A stretch of DNA of 64,000 nucleotides from Girardinichthys multiradiatus. Lineage: Eukaryota; Chordata; Actinopteri; Cyprinodontiformes; Goodeidae. Numbering within the stretch: the first letter of the stretch is position 1; the number at the start of each line of letters is the position of its first letter. The notes beneath the pieces are model-generated. The model searched no databases and was not told the origin of the DNA. It worked only from the letters and a program-made list of their open reading frames with translations. The position numbers and the translations under genes are program-made. The stretch covers positions 21,131,284 to 21,195,283 of the forward strand of contig NC_061794.1 of assembly GCF_021462225.1 (NCBI RefSeq). The letters are read 5' to 3'. This document shows positions 33,691-46,985 of this stretch, one piece after another.

Positions 33691-34789
33691 TGATTAACAG
33701 TGAGAATTAATAACGATATGGTATTGTTGCTCTCTTCTATTGTAGCCTCCTGCTGTCTAAACACACACATTTCCAACCATCCAACACTTATGTGTGTTGA
33801 AAGACGGCCTTTAAAAAACCTGAAAGACTGCCCATTTGACCTTGTCCTTCCACACAGGCACCGATTGGCATAGCGAAATACAATCACTGTTTTCACGCTC
33901 AGGGAAAGAGGAGTGCAAGTAAAATAAAAAAAAGTAATCCCTAAATTCCCCCTGGTGGACGCCCCAATGTCTTGTTTTGGAGGGTCTGTGGTACTCTGAA
34001 TTCTTCTGGTAACAGAAACTCAAAGTGAATGATAGACTTTTACTATTATTAGCAGCAGCAGAATATCCACAACCTTTGCTTCTTCCATGCTACAAATATC
34101 ACATTGCTGATGTATTCCATATTAAATTACTGAGTTTTAACTGAGCGCTTGTGTGCAATGTCTGTTATCAACAACCATAATGTGGAAGATTAGCGCACAC
34201 ATGATGGCCACCTGTTGCCCCGCTCTGGTTTATGAAGGTCACAGCTGTGATATTGAAACAAGTCTTTTTAAAGGCTGTCGTCAAGTTGATCTGAGCCTGG
34301 CAATATACAAAAGTCATTCAACAGAAATAAATCGGACTGTGATGCATTTACATGTTATACGCTTTTATATGATGACCAACCATAGAAAACCCGAGAACTT
34401 TGTCCTAGTTGGTATATTTTTAGATCCTAAGAAAGTTACTAGACCCCCTCTTTTACACCCTACGGTTTTGTGATTTCTGCTCAAAGGGGGGGGGGGGGGG
34501 GGATATGTGGAGGGGATATGAAGTGTCAGTATCTTGCCTGCAGCAGAGAGTCATCTGAACAACCTCAATATGGACATAATTAGATTAGGTTTTCGTGGCT
34601 TGTCAGAGTAGATCTGTGAAAACACTGTTTTATGAACCTATGTTGTCATAGAGTTTCTATTAGATGGTTGTTTCTTAATGGTCAATCTCAAGAACTGGTC
34701 TATTGCCAGTAACGTTCCATCTAAAACACATGCTACAAACCCTGTTATATGCAACCTGGCAGGGTGAGTTTAAGACACACTTTGCTATT
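33691..34789. other. Intergenic, no gene seen
   Basis: A unique-looking stretch with a 17-base poly(G) run at 34486-34502. Nothing else was recognised. Confidence 0.5.
34486..34502. repeat. Poly(G) run, 17 bases
   Basis: Uninterrupted G tract; could also be prone to sequencing error. Confidence 0.9.
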
Positions 34790-35560
34790 ATGATGGCAGT
34801 CCCCTGTTTAGCTTCAGAACCGCCTTCATTCTGCATAGCACAGACTCAAGAAAGAGGCAGATTATTTAGATGATTGGGGCTTTGTGACATGTTGCACTAT
34901 CCTGCTGGAACTGGGCATCAGCAGATGACCATACTGTCGTTTTTAAGTGTCGGACATGGTCAGCAACAATACTCAGGTACGCTGTGCCTATTATAATATG
35001 CTCAGTTGTTGCTATGGAGCCCAATATATGCCAAAGAAATCTTCCACAACACCACACTGCTACCATAACCAGCCTGAACCACTGATTTGGTAAGCCTGTA
35101 CGACTTGTAACCTTTGTTTTATGTTCTTAGCTGACAGGAGTGGCACTCAGTGAGGCCTTCTGCTGGTGTAGCTAATCTGGTAGATGGTATCCCACATGCT
35201 TTGGTTGTAATGTGTGGTTGTTTAAACTACTGTTTTGTCATCTTGAGCTAGTCTGTTCATTCTCCTCTGACCTCTGACATCAACAGGGCATTTTTATCCA
35301 CTTAACTACTGCTCCGTGGATTTCTTTCTCTCTTGGAGACCACAATCTGTAAATTTGAAAGATGGTTGTGCATTAACATTCCAGTAGTTTCTCAAAACTC
35401 AAATCAGTCCATTTGACAACAACAACCACGCTGATGCTCAGCTTAAACTTCAGCAAGTCGTCCTCACCACATCTAGAGGCCTAAAGGAGTTACTGCCATG
35501 TTACTGGTTGATTCACTTGTGTTCATAGGTAATTGAACAGTTGAAAAGTGGTCTGTGAGT
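34790..35560 (-). mobile_element. Decayed Tc1/mariner-type transposon
   Basis: On the minus strand 34866-35066 reads a transposase piece with FQQDSATCHKAP, the second catalytic Asp motif of the Tc1 superfamily. The following + strand sequence (GCTGACAGGAGTGGCACTC, CTCCTCTGACCTCTGACATC) belongs to the same fish repeat as the copy at 1140. The right end is near 35560. Confidence 0.72.
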
Positions 35561-37499
35561 ATATTGAACTGTTAAAAGATAGAGGAACAACAGTTGTAAA
35601 TAATTATTGCCTTCTGCAGGAATGCCATCTGCCATCTATTGCAGAGAGGACTGTAATTTAGGGGGTTATAAAAGTTTTTTTTTGCATTACCCGCTCTGCA
35701 CAGCTGTTTCAAGATGGCAGAAATGCCCTTGTTCTTTACTTGGCCTACTCTGACTAGCTGCTACCTTAGCTCTCCTGCAAGAACTTCCTTCAGTTTCTGC
35801 AAACCTAAACAGCCCAAACAGCGGTAATAATTGATAGAAAACTGGTGTTTGAATCATCAGCACATCACTGAGGGTTTACTGTGAAATGGCAACACAGAGA
35901 CACACAGCACAGAATAGGTGTTACACAACCATAATTAAAGTAATTAAACCTTGCGTAAAAAGTCATACCTGTGATAATATTTGGATAATACAGAATATTA
36001 ATGTTTTTCTTTTCTCTGCCCTTGTTGTTGGTACCTTCTGTTGCTCCTTTTCACCATGAGACACAGCTTTATTTTTATAATTTTTCAAAACACAACATAA
36101 TGAACTAATTTCCTGTTTGTGCTGCACACCAACCAAGTCAGATTACCTGTTAATACCGAATAATTTCCAAAAACCTATGCAGACATTTTATGTTATGAGG
36201 CACAACGCTGCATTCAGCTGTCCCAGTTTGGATGATTGTTTTCATAAATATAAAACCCAATGTTAGGGAATATTGGCATCATAATTTTAACTGGGCTTGT
36301 TACAAATGAATCAACAGTAACTCTGTTGTTGAAGTCTTTGGGTTGGAAGAATCTAAAATATAAAAATGTTTAGAGTTATTTCACACATTTTGTTTACTAT
36401 AAATTCCATTTGTGTTCATTCATAGCTTAGTTGCCTTTTGGTGAGAATCTACAATGTAAATAGTCATGAAAATAAAGATACCCATTAAGTAAGAAAGTTT
36501 ATATCTGTAAGTGTGCTGACGACAGCTATTAGGTAGAACACGTTCATTTTCCCATCTTAAAACGGAAGAAAGATAAACAGTGCCGGTTATCAGTGTAGTT
36601 TGTTTACACAAGATGACTTCAGTCTCGTTCTCATTTAAAATTTGGAAAAGAGTAGTAGTGCCATTCATCTCCTGATGTAAACAAATCAATCCAGTGGAAG
36701 CTGGACAGAGCACACACTAATGCGCTTCAGCGTAAGACAAAAACCCAGCAGTTGTATGAAAAACAAAATTGTGCCGAACAACAGCATGTATAATGCAAAA
36801 GAAGAGGGCCAACAATGGATGTCTAAATGCCAGAATAATGAGAGATATTTATAAAAGGCAGTTCTACAAAATACTAAGTTTACTGTATATAAACTTATAA
36901 ATGTGAAGAAAGTAGCAAAAATCTGTGAAATATGAGTAACTTATTCTTTCAATTAGCAAATAAATTCAAATAATTTTGGTAATTCTCACTGTTCTAATAC
37001 AGGAAAGGTTTAGTTTGATTGTGTCAGACTGAGGAAAAAAGGTTATTTGCCTCTTATACAGTGTATGTAAATATCTGGTTTCAACTGTAAGTACTGATTA
37101 AGGTCACATACTGCAGATAATATGAACGAGTGATTTTTTTAACCTTTGGTTGTACTAAAACTACTACAATGTCTTTTCAAAGCAAATAAATTCCTTTAAT
37201 TTGCTGCTTTTGATTCAGGTTTTCCTACAACATATTTAATGTCTCCTGTATATAATAAATACTTTCTATGTTGCCTTCACTTCTGTAACCAAAACTTCAT
37301 GTTTTTTTTTTTTCGTTCATTTGATTTGTAAACTAGGAAATAAATTACACTTTCTGCATCATGCAGCCATAAATTTTACAATTTTTGAAGTGACAGATGC
37401 TTTTGACAAGAAATAGAGAATGTAATTGAAGGAGTTTAACACAGGTGCATACATGCAGTTTCTAAATTCCTAATGTCCTCATATCTGCAAGCAGATGAA
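35561..37499. other. Intergenic, no gene seen
   Basis: AT-rich gene desert. No repeat or gene that I can name, apart from short homopolymers. Confidence 0.5.
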
Positions 37500-38220
37500 C
37501 CAGTCCGAGGTGCTTTGTCTTCGTTTTCTTCCCCAGAAAATTACAGCTGAAAGGCTTTCTCATCATTAACATAAAAATGAGTCACACGGGCGCTGGTGCC
37601 AGAATCAAACGGTTTTACGGCTCTCTTGAACGCCGTCTTGTTCTGTGTCGTTGTGTCATTGTATGGCTGTCGTTGAGCGGCAGAAACACCATGTTGGACC
37701 ATTTCAGCATTTTGTCTGCCAATATGCCAGGCTTTTTTCCCTGAAAGAAAATGATCCTGTTCCCCTCGGACTCGTGTCAAATTAAGCAAATTTACGGCTC
37801 AGTGCTTAAGAAGTTCTCTGTTTGCCAAGAAGGCAGGAGAAGCAGCAGCTGTGGCGGTGGCCGTAGCAGGCCTTGGTTTTTGCGCTGTGGCAGCTGAAGT
37901 GTAATGAACGTCACTTTGGCTTTTGAGACACACATACACACACAGAGATGGCTCATCCTACTTTTTGCTTTAAGCTCTCTCATTTTGGATCAGACTTATG
38001 AAGCGATTAAATGGTCCCCACTCAACTCTGAAGACCTCTGGTCCAATTCTGCAGTAAACTACTTGAAATGTAATGAACCACGTGGCTATGGCCCAGCACG
38101 GATCAACCGTTTCATGCATGTCTTCCTGGGTTGCTGCCTGCTGCTAGATGTTTGTTCTCCCTGCAGGGCTGTGTTTAACTCTGGTGATGACTAATCTACA
38201 GTAATAGTCAAACCACAAGC
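37500..38220. other. Unique GC-richer intergenic block, candidate conserved element
   Basis: Non-repetitive and compositionally distinct, with strings such as AATTAAGCAAATTTACGGC (TAAT/ATTA-like and GCAAAT octamer-half motifs) and ATGAGTCACACGG (AP-1-like TGAGTCA). It is a candidate enhancer of the casz1 desert. Not proven. Confidence 0.28.
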
Positions 38221-38544
38221 AAAGTAAAACAAATAGAACACAATGTTTGGTATTTCTGAGTAAACATTTATGTAACCGGGTTGACAGGAGGCTCATTTTT
38301 CACACGCTGTTTAAAAGGAGACTCAGTGCTAATCTTTCCATTGGATTCTGTTTGTTTTTGGGAGCATGACAACTGTGTGTTTACCAATAACATCCCAAGT
38401 ATCGCGCTGCAGCATTGACACCCTCCCTTTTCATAAAAATGCGTTGATCTTGAATAAACTGGACAAAAATATGGGAAGTGTGTTTTGTGTTCAGAGCAGC
38501 ACCTTTTCCAAATTTAGGTCAAAGACATGACTGCAACATTACCA

Positions 38545-38660
38545 TAAAGACAGGGATGCCAAACTCCAGTCCTTGAGGGCTTAAACATGTCCTGCAGCTT
38601 TTAGATCTGTGCCTGCTCCAACACACCTGAACCAAATTTCTAAATTACCTCCATAGCGTG
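38545..38660. repeat. MITE-like fish repeat
   Basis: Contains AACTCCAGTCCTTGAGGG and CTGCTCCAACACACCTGA, a short non-coding repeat found in many copies in fish genomes. Class not resolved here. Confidence 0.6.
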
Positions 38661-38739
38661 CAGTCAAGTTTTATAGAGTCCTGCTCTATCTAAAAGTTGC
38701 ACAACACTAGCCGTTTAGGGCTGTAGTTTAGGATAATGA

Positions 38740-39330
38740 ATGTCTAACCACGACAGTTTAACACAGAAAAGGTGTTTCTGGGTTTCAAGGTTCATGGTAA
38801 CTCTGGAGGAACTGCAGATATCCTCAGCTCAGATAGGGGAATCCATTGAGAGGAAAACTATTAGCTGTGTATTCCACAAATCAGGCCTCTCAGTGGCAAA
38901 AAGAAGGCCATTGTTGAAAGAGAAGCAAATGATAGTCCTGGTTAGGCAAGTTAGCCTCTAACCATGCAGAGAATACAGCAAACGTGGAAGAATGGGGTCT
39001 GGTCAGATGAGATTAAAATCTAACTTTTTGGCCTATATCCAAAACCCTATGTGTGGAGGAAAACTAACACTTCACAACACCATGAGCAACCATCACTACA
39101 AAGAAACATGGTGGTGGCATCGTCATGCTTTGGGTATGCTTTTCTTCTGGCAAGAAATGAAAGTTGGTCAATGTAAATGGGAAAGTGAATTAAGCAAATT
39201 ACAGGAAATGTATCAAAGACAACAACCTTAAACACCATCCCGAATGGTGGAATTTAAATAGCTGAACAATATTTAATAACAATAAACAATAAATGCTGCC
39301 CTGTAATAAACTCTGGCATCACCGTGGACA
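38740..39330 (+). mobile_element. Decayed Tc1-like element
   Basis: The + strand keeps the order of transposase landmarks. GAGGAACTGCAGATATCC lies near the helix-turn-helix side. AAACATGGTGGTGGCATCG (the K-H-G-G-G block) lies at about 39105, after TGGTCAGATGAGATTAAA. There are many stops and no complete ends. Confidence 0.65.
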
Positions 39331-41944
39331 TAAAAACAAAAAGGAATGAAGCTTTTCAAAGAAAAATAATAAAAATGTTGTGAGTCATCACCAGGATGAT
39401 CAGATCAGCAGTTTCTGGCTTCTTTGTACAGCTCAGTGTGTGTGTTCGTGTGTGGGTGTGTGTACTGGGCCTGGGGTTTAATCCAGTTTCTCTGGTTTGT
39501 GAAGATAAAAAAACACAAGTCCTGTTTGTTTTCATCAACTGAACGTTTCGGCCGAAACTGTGAGAAAATTAGGTTTGACATCTGTTTGTACTGTGTTTCT
39601 AAAAATGTGTCAAAAGGGGAAGAGTCATTAGATACACCAATTTGTCAAATATGTGATGTGTTTATGGGACAAGGTGGGGAAAAATGTTGCCAGACCAGAA
39701 AGGAAACATGCGGGTTTCACTCAAATCTGCACACATCATATCTTTAAGAGATGACAGATTTGTAAAAAAAACATTAAAATAAATAATGAAGTCACGGAAG
39801 AACATGAAGTCAGTTCTGCTCTGACTGGTGGCAGCTGTGTAAAAAAGCTAAACCAAAACCTTGCTCCCTTGATGTCGTTATGTGTAAATGTGGAAACTAT
39901 AAAATGTCCGGAAATCGTAATTTTTTGTGGGCCAGTTTGATGTTTGAAACCATTTCATGTTGCTTGTCAGACTTTCCTTTCGCAGCCATTTTTCCGTATA
40001 CATGGAAATTCTTGTAATTGTGACTGGTGATCTTGAAGTCTTAAACTTAAATGCAGCATTTTTCAGACCGTTGCAGAAAACAGCATTGTTTTAAGTGACT
40101 GTTTTTTTTATCTGTCCCACTTTGATCCCAGAGCTCAGATGCCAGTAATATCACAGACCTCTATCACACATATTCAAGAGGAACAGCAGCGCATATGTAG
40201 GAGCAGAGCCACATAAGGCAAAGCCACATGTTTCGGAGGGGCCTGCATCCAATAAGGTCTTGTTAATGGTAAATTGGATGAGTGTGCGTCCAATTCTCCA
40301 TTTCCTCCGAGGTGTCTCAGCAGCAACAGCTGCTACCAATGGCAAAGCTCCTTTTTTCTCACAGCTCCCCCTTCTTTTTTGCAGTGTGGCTGAGGTCTTT
40401 ACAAAATAAACTCATTCAGATGCAAAAATAAATAAATGAACATCTATTGCAAAGGGCAGGGGATCTAAACAGAGTTCTGCCAGGGGCAGAGAGCAGAGAG
40501 AGATGAGAGACACATTTCATCCAAAAACTTGAACTATAAATTGTCCAATGAAGCAGTAAAATGAGCAGGGCAGATGTGTTATATATAAGCAATACTCTGG
40601 ATGCTTCTCACCTGTGGGGCGTATCAACAGCAAAGATACTAAGAGACTGCTATGTCTCAACATTGACCTGGATGGCATTATGTTTTAGGCCTGAAAAAAA
40701 TTATTGCGCATGAGGTGAGCACAATCACAACGGGTGATTCAACAAGCAGCTGCAGCCATCACTCTGTCTAAATCAGACAGCTGTTAAACTCTAAGGAGAT
40801 ACGTGCCATCCTCTCTGAGAAGGAGCTCACGATTTCATAACTTTATACAGTTTATCCCAAAAATCCTTCAACCAAGAAGTTTATTTCTAATAGAAAAAGA
40901 GACCGGCACCTCCCAAAGGTTAATGAAGCCGTGTAAAAGGAGTGTCATTGTAAAAAAAATAATTAAAGTTTGGACTCTGTGGGGGGGAGGGCTCTCCAAA
41001 ATGTTGGTAAAATTAAAAGATTACTTTAAACGTAAATCTTTCAGGGCTATGAATAATTCTAGGCTTAACTGGACATTTCAAGCATTTTGGGAATTTGTTT
41101 GTTAAATTTTAAAGCTAATGAAAATACAAATTGCAGTTTCTCAGATGAAGGAATATGACTTCACACTAATAAAGAAAAGCTTTTCTGCTATACTTCTTCC
41201 TTCTATTCAACTTTCCATTGATATGCTTGGATACAGCATTCTTTAAACAGCCAGTGTCTTTATCAGTGAGGCTTTGGTGCTTACAGCTCAAGGTCAAAGG
41301 TTTCAGTTTTTCGACAACTGTTTAGTAGGCAGTCTTCCCCTGATTGTTTGGACCATAATATAACCTTGCAGCATAAAGAAAATGCTTTAATATTGAAATT
41401 TTCTTAGAAGTGTTTGTGCATTTTTAGTTTATGGATAAAGACAGTTCATTGAAATAAGAAAAATGTAAAAAGCACTAAAATATATGGAGAAGGTTCAAAC
41501 ATTTGAAGCAAATGTCATGGAAACATGTCCAAAAAATAATATAGTGACTAAAGTATGTTTCTTTCTAATCCTTTTGTCTATCAACTTTACTGGCACAAAG
41601 CCTTCTCCTTCATTATAGTAGAATCGCATCAAAAGGATCTGCCAGAGATATCAGTCCTATGGTCAGCAAGGTAAGGGGTGGTTACTGTCTTATAATTAGA
41701 GCTGGACTCTAGATACAGAGAGAGGGGGATGAAGAGCATTGCGTCATTGCATGATTTCCCCCTTCAACTGCTTGATATGTGTCAGAGGTTGTGTTTGGTC
41801 ATGGGAATGGTGAATCTGCCGTTGATGTCATCTTGTTTTAGTTCAGATAGCTGTATTACCTAACATGTTCATACATGTGACGTTATAGGTACTTAAACAT
41901 AGAAAAACGAGGTCTTTAGTATAAATTATCATTGATTTCAGTGA
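39331..41944. other. Intergenic, no gene seen
   Basis: No gene was recognised. There is a (GT)-rich stretch at about 39434-39466. 40120-40400 is unique and moderately GC-rich and may be conserved non-coding DNA. The rest is AT-rich. Confidence 0.45.
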
Positions 41945-42490
41945 GGGGAGAATGGAGATAGACGGATTGGTGCGGCCGCCACAGTAATGGGGGCACTGTG
42001 CCGGTCCGTTGTGGTGAAGAGAGAGCTGAGCCAAAAAGCGAAGCTCTCGATTTATCAGTCAGTCTACATTCCTACTTTCACCTATGGGCATGAACTTTGG
42101 GTCATGACCAAAAGAACGAGAGGATACTGCGATGAAATGAGCTTCCACCGCAGGGTGGCCGGGCACTCCCTTAGAGATAGGGTGAGGAGCTCGTCCATCA
42201 GGGAGGAGCTCAGGATAGAGCTGCTGCTCCTCCTCATCAAGAGGAGTCAGTTGAGGTGGCTCAGGCATCTGTATCGGATTCCTCCTGGACGCCTCCCTTG
42301 GGAGGTTCCAGGTGTCCCACTGGGACATGCCTGGAGGCCCAGGGGACGGCCCAGGACACGCCGGAGGGAACGTGTCTCTCGGCTGGCCTGGGAACGCCTT
42401 GGGCTCCCCCTGGAGGAGCTGGAGGAGTCTTCTGGGCGTCTCTACTGAGCCTACTACCCCCGTGACCCGGTTCCAGATGAAGTGGAAGAC
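41945..42490 (+). mobile_element. Non-LTR retrotransposon 3' end
   Basis: A frame open through 42448 reads SQKAKLSIYQSVYIPTFTYG, HELWVMTKRT, GRPRTRRRERVSRLAWERLG and LPLEELEESSGRLY. It is the ORF2 C-terminus of the same family as the minus-strand copy at 7736-10378. Both copies end near GACGAGTACG. It is strongly 5'-truncated. Confidence 0.88.
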
Positions 42491-44539
42491 GACGAGTACG
42501 AGCAATATTGACTTTAACATACAGAAGTGTATTTTTAAGAACCAGAAGTTTAAAGGTTCATAAATTTGGTTCACATTAACTTTTTTTTTCGTTTCTTTTC
42601 TTTTTCCAATTGGAACTTCTTTAGCAGAAATCCTCTTCAGAACCAGCTCCAATGTGACTTGCAGTTAGCTTATCTCTGTTTCTCCAAACAGAATCAGCTG
42701 CTTCAGGTAAGGTTCGTACTGGTGATATCAACTGCAGAGCTACATACTTCAAAGAAATAAATAAAAACTGTTTCTTTGAGGCATAGCTGTGGACTGACAA
42801 GCTGCTCATGTGCTGATCTATTCTAAACTGGAGACACAGAAAGAAAATAAAAAACAAATTCTAAATGGCAAAACTCATTTGGTTAATGATTTTAACTGTA
42901 ACATAGTGTGGTTATTACCATTTATTTTACAAAACATACTGTAAACTTAGACTAATTTACAGTGAAAAATAGGTTTTACAAATTCACAATCTATCCTCCT
43001 CCAACGTGACACTGTCTCCCATTGGTGCTGGTCTCCTTTCGTATGGTTGTTGATGCTCAGCTCATAAGAGACAGAAAGGTGTAACTGCTCAGGGTCTTCC
43101 TTCTCTGTAGGGCTCCAGCTCTGAAAATGGCCAGATTGCTCTTCATTGGGCTGATTTTGCAACCAGATGCAGAGTAGCCTTAGAAATTGTCAAAAAAAAC
43201 TAAACCATGAAGACAGAGAAAAATTGTCTACTTTGATTCTGTTTAAGAAAGGACAAACACATTACTGCCTAATAAAAAGATAAAAGATATAAAAAACACA
43301 TCAGGAAATAGAGTATATTATGTATTATGAGAGGCGGGGTTGTGATCACATCAACAGGCAAATACTATAAATCATGCTGTCATGAAAGAGTTAAAACCAG
43401 ATGTGATCTAACAGTGAAGAGCTTTTTGACTAAATGAACTAATATTTGTTTTGATTTAGTTCTGTTTCTGGTCTCCATTATCAATTTAAAGAGTTAAATT
43501 TGATCAGAACCTTAATTGTGAAACAGGTTGCTGTGGCAGAACTGACTGCTTTAGTTGTTTAAATGAAGCATTTTTCTGTTCATGAAATCAGTACTGGTGA
43601 AAAATGATTTATTTAGTGAGTTAATGCATCTGGCTCCTGGTTGAAGTTATTATTATTTATAATCTGCTTATATTTTGTTACTTATTTCTATTTTAGACAT
43701 TAACAGTTTCACCATGAACTAGATTTGTTATTATGTCAGATTTCAACACAAATATTGAACATTTTGCTGTATTTCTGTGTTTCTATTTATAGTTGAGGTT
43801 TTATAGAAATTTTGTTTTTTATAAATCATCATGTTTTCCTCATCACACTGTACAATTGTGTTTTCCCTATTCATCATTAAAGAAACAGTTTTATTTCATT
43901 CATATTTAATCATTTTGAATTATTTATTTAATTTAAAGGTTATTATTATCACTAATATGTTTAAATTTTATTTAGTCCTATTATTTCTTTTGTTTAATTT
44001 TAAGTCTGTTCTTTTTAACTTACGGACTTTGTGTTAAACCTGTTCTATAAATAAAGCTTAATTTTTGCTTTATTGTCACTGGCGTTGTTTTTACCTGCAC
44101 TTGTTCTCTTTTCTTCATGACAACCAAATAAAGGAAAGATTGAGTGACTGACTGGATGTGTCAGAAGAAGCTGTGTCAGTAAACTTTATATTAATTATTA
44201 AAGCTAAAACAAAATAAATCAGATCAGATTCCTGTGAATGTAGTAAATGTATTTTTATATTTCATCATTATAAATGATCTGGAAATGCAGACAAGATTGC
44301 AAATGCTTTATGCTGTTTTTTCATGCTGTGAAGAAATGATCTAACATCTATGAACATTTATTTATTTACAATGTTTTATATATTTTTTATTCTCCTTTGT
44401 TTGGCATTTCTAAGATATTTAGGCACAGTTTAAAAGCTGTTCATCTTATTGTAGGTCTTTCATCAAAGAAAAAGGCCACAGCTGGGTTACCATTTAATTA
44501 GTCATTATTTCTGAACATATACTCCAGTTTTATTTTTAT
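42491..44539. other. Intergenic, AT-rich
   Basis: No gene or named repeat. 43600-44400 is particularly AT-rich. Confidence 0.5.
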
Positions 44540-45090
44540 TTTATTCAGAAAGTGACCAGCTCGGCAACTATTAGAGCTTCCTCCTCATCGTTTCTGCTCA
44601 CAAGCTGCTGTTCATTTTTCTCTCTGAGCTCTTTCCGCTCTCGGGTCTATTACTGCAAGACTCAGGACTCAGGAATAGGCAGGCGGTGGGTCCAGGGCAG
44701 GCAAATCTCCATAAATCCTTCCACAGCGGCTTCCCTCTTCAGGCTGTGCTTAACAATATCTGTCTTCATCAAGGAGAGCACAGGGCCGGCCACCTGCTTT
44801 TCCTCTGTTCCTCTCCCCCCTCCGTGCCTCCCTCCCTGCTTTGTGAACTTAATAAAAGCTGCCATTAAGCAGCGCTTCATCTGTTTGGGGCCTAATCTGC
44901 CTTATAGGCATCATGTGACCACATATGCAGCACACACCTGTCGTGGATGTTCCCAGCCTCAACTGTTGCCTCTCCACGCTGCTCACACACTCGCTCAACC
45001 TGTTCCTGGCACATCAACCAACTGCATGTTGGCAGCAGCCCCCATGCACAGTTGGCACTCACATGCACAACTTCTACCAGTTTCCAATTA
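44540..45090. other. Unique GC-richer block, candidate conserved element
   Basis: A non-repetitive block with strings such as TAAAAGCTGCCATTAAGC and CAGGGCCGGCCACCTG (E-box-like CACCTG). It is open in more than one frame over 44552-45091 but shows no recognisable protein and no splice-bounded codon pattern, so I do not call it a gene. Confidence 0.3.
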
Positions 45091-45949
45091 GTTTTTAGTT
45101 AAAAAGCAGAAGTTTCCAATAAAACATACTGACGGTTAAAAAACAGGCCTAATGGTATTCAGCTTGTTTTTATTTCAGGGAATGGAAGCTTATGTTCAGT
45201 TCAGACATGCAGAAATGAAATAGAAACATAAATATAGTACAATGGAGATTAACAGCACTGCACTCAAGTGGAAATAAGCAAAGGGAATTGAAGGTAGAAC
45301 AGAAGAGGAAAATTCAGTCTGTATTTAAAAATCACCAACCTCCATTGTAGTTTTTTTTATATATATAAAAGGTTTAATAAATCGAGCCAAACTCAATGCT
45401 AACACCAGATGGCTTTGAGTCCAAATGTGCAATACGTTTTACAAAATGTAAGATGTTGCTTTACCTTAACTGCAGCTTTTATATGAAATTTCTGCAGCAC
45501 TCGAAACAAGTCTGTTCATCACCATATAATACTGACCTTTAATCCGTTAATTAAAGCAGTAAAATTATCATTTCAGCAGCAGCCTACACTGTAGGTTTTG
45601 GAGGTAATTTCTGTCTGGTTTTGATTTTATTCCTTCATATATATATATATATATATATAAAGGATACCAGCTGGCTGACAGATGGTAATTCCTTTACCTG
45701 CATTTTTTGCAGCTATTTCTCTCTTTTTTTATATAAAAAACACTTCAGAAGGAGAAGGAAGAACAGGAAGGGCTTTAGATGAGGGGACAAACAGAGTCAG
45801 CACACTGGCCTCTGGATGACACGAGGGAGTAGGAGGGGAACTCAGGACACGCCTCAAGGCAAAAAAAAGAAAAGAATGTATTAAATAAAATATAAAATAA
45901 TATAAAATGCACCCTGATAACACTACACAAAAGGCAAAAGAGCCAGTGT
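45091..45949. other. Intergenic with simple repeats
   Basis: AT-rich; an (AT)n microsatellite lies at 45637-45659. Nothing else was recognised. Confidence 0.5.
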
Positions 45950-46985
45950 CTTTAAAGTATTTATACCCCATAAAACCCATTTTGTCTTTTAACTACAAAC
46001 AAATGTGCTTTATATGGGTCTTGTGTGACAGATCAACACATTTACTCAATAAAATAAATGCTACTGATTCCCAATTGATATCCAGGTCTGTACTTTGACT
46101 AGGTCATTCTAACACATGAACATGCTCTAAAGCATTCCATTGTAGCTGTATGTTTTGGGTTGTTGTTCTGCTAGAAGGTGAACCTCCTTCCCAGTCTCAA
46201 GTCGTTTGCAGCCTCTCACTGGTTTTCTCCCAGGTTTGCCCTGCATTTATGAACCTTCTTATCAACCCTGACCAACTTCCCAGTCCCTGTTGCGGAAAAC
46301 CTTGTTTCACTGTTGTTCTACTGTGGGAATGGAGTGTTTGCAGTGATGTGCAAAGTTAGTTTTCTTCCACTCTTCACTCAACGCCAGATTTGTTGAAATT
46401 AACAACTCAAAGTTATAGATTACCTGGATTATCTGCTGATTCCCCAATCTGAGCTGTACATCTCTGCAGCTCATCCAGAGTTCCCATGGACTTGTTTGCT
46501 GCTTCTCTAATAAATTCTACCTTAGCGCAGCCAGTTGAGGCCATGTCTTGGTAGGTTTGCAGTTGTGCCATGCCCTTCCCATTTTCAGACGACTGATTAA
46601 ACAGTGCTCTGTGAGATGTTAAGATCTTCCACCCTGACATGTCTGCTGTGTTCCTTGGTCTTCACGATGCTGTTTGTTCACTACTATTCTCTAACAAACC
46701 TTTGAGGCTTTCACAGATCAGCTGATTTTAAATTGAGATTAAATTAAACACAGGTTGACTATGTTTACTAATTAAGGGCCTTTAGGAGGTATTTTATTTT
46801 GTGGTATTAGAGCAAAGGGGTGAACTTCAAATATACACCACACTTTTCAGATTCTGATTTGTAAACTAATTAAAAAGCATATCTAATATTCCTTCTGCTT
46901 CACATTTATGCACTACTTTGTATTGGCCTATCACATAAAATCAAATTAAAACAGTTTGTGGTCATACTTGTTGTAAAGCACAGTG
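45950..46985 (-). mobile_element. Decayed Tc1-like element
   Basis: The + strand shows, in order, hallmarks of the complement of a Tc1-like transposase gene: TGACTAGGTCATTCTAAC, AACCTTCTTATCAACCC, CATCTCTGCAGCTCATCC, TTGGTAGGTTTGCAGTTG. The right end near 46920-46985 has ATCACATAAAATCAAATT. It is the same broad family as the pieces at 3640, 6389 and 58709. No frame survives. Confidence 0.7.

Noticed and set aside
39424..39747. 107-codon open frame
   Set aside because: Begins in a (GT)-rich stretch and has no family resemblance.
44552..45091. 179-codon open frame
   Set aside because: No recognisable domain, no splice-site context, overlapping open frames on both strands; explained by composition.
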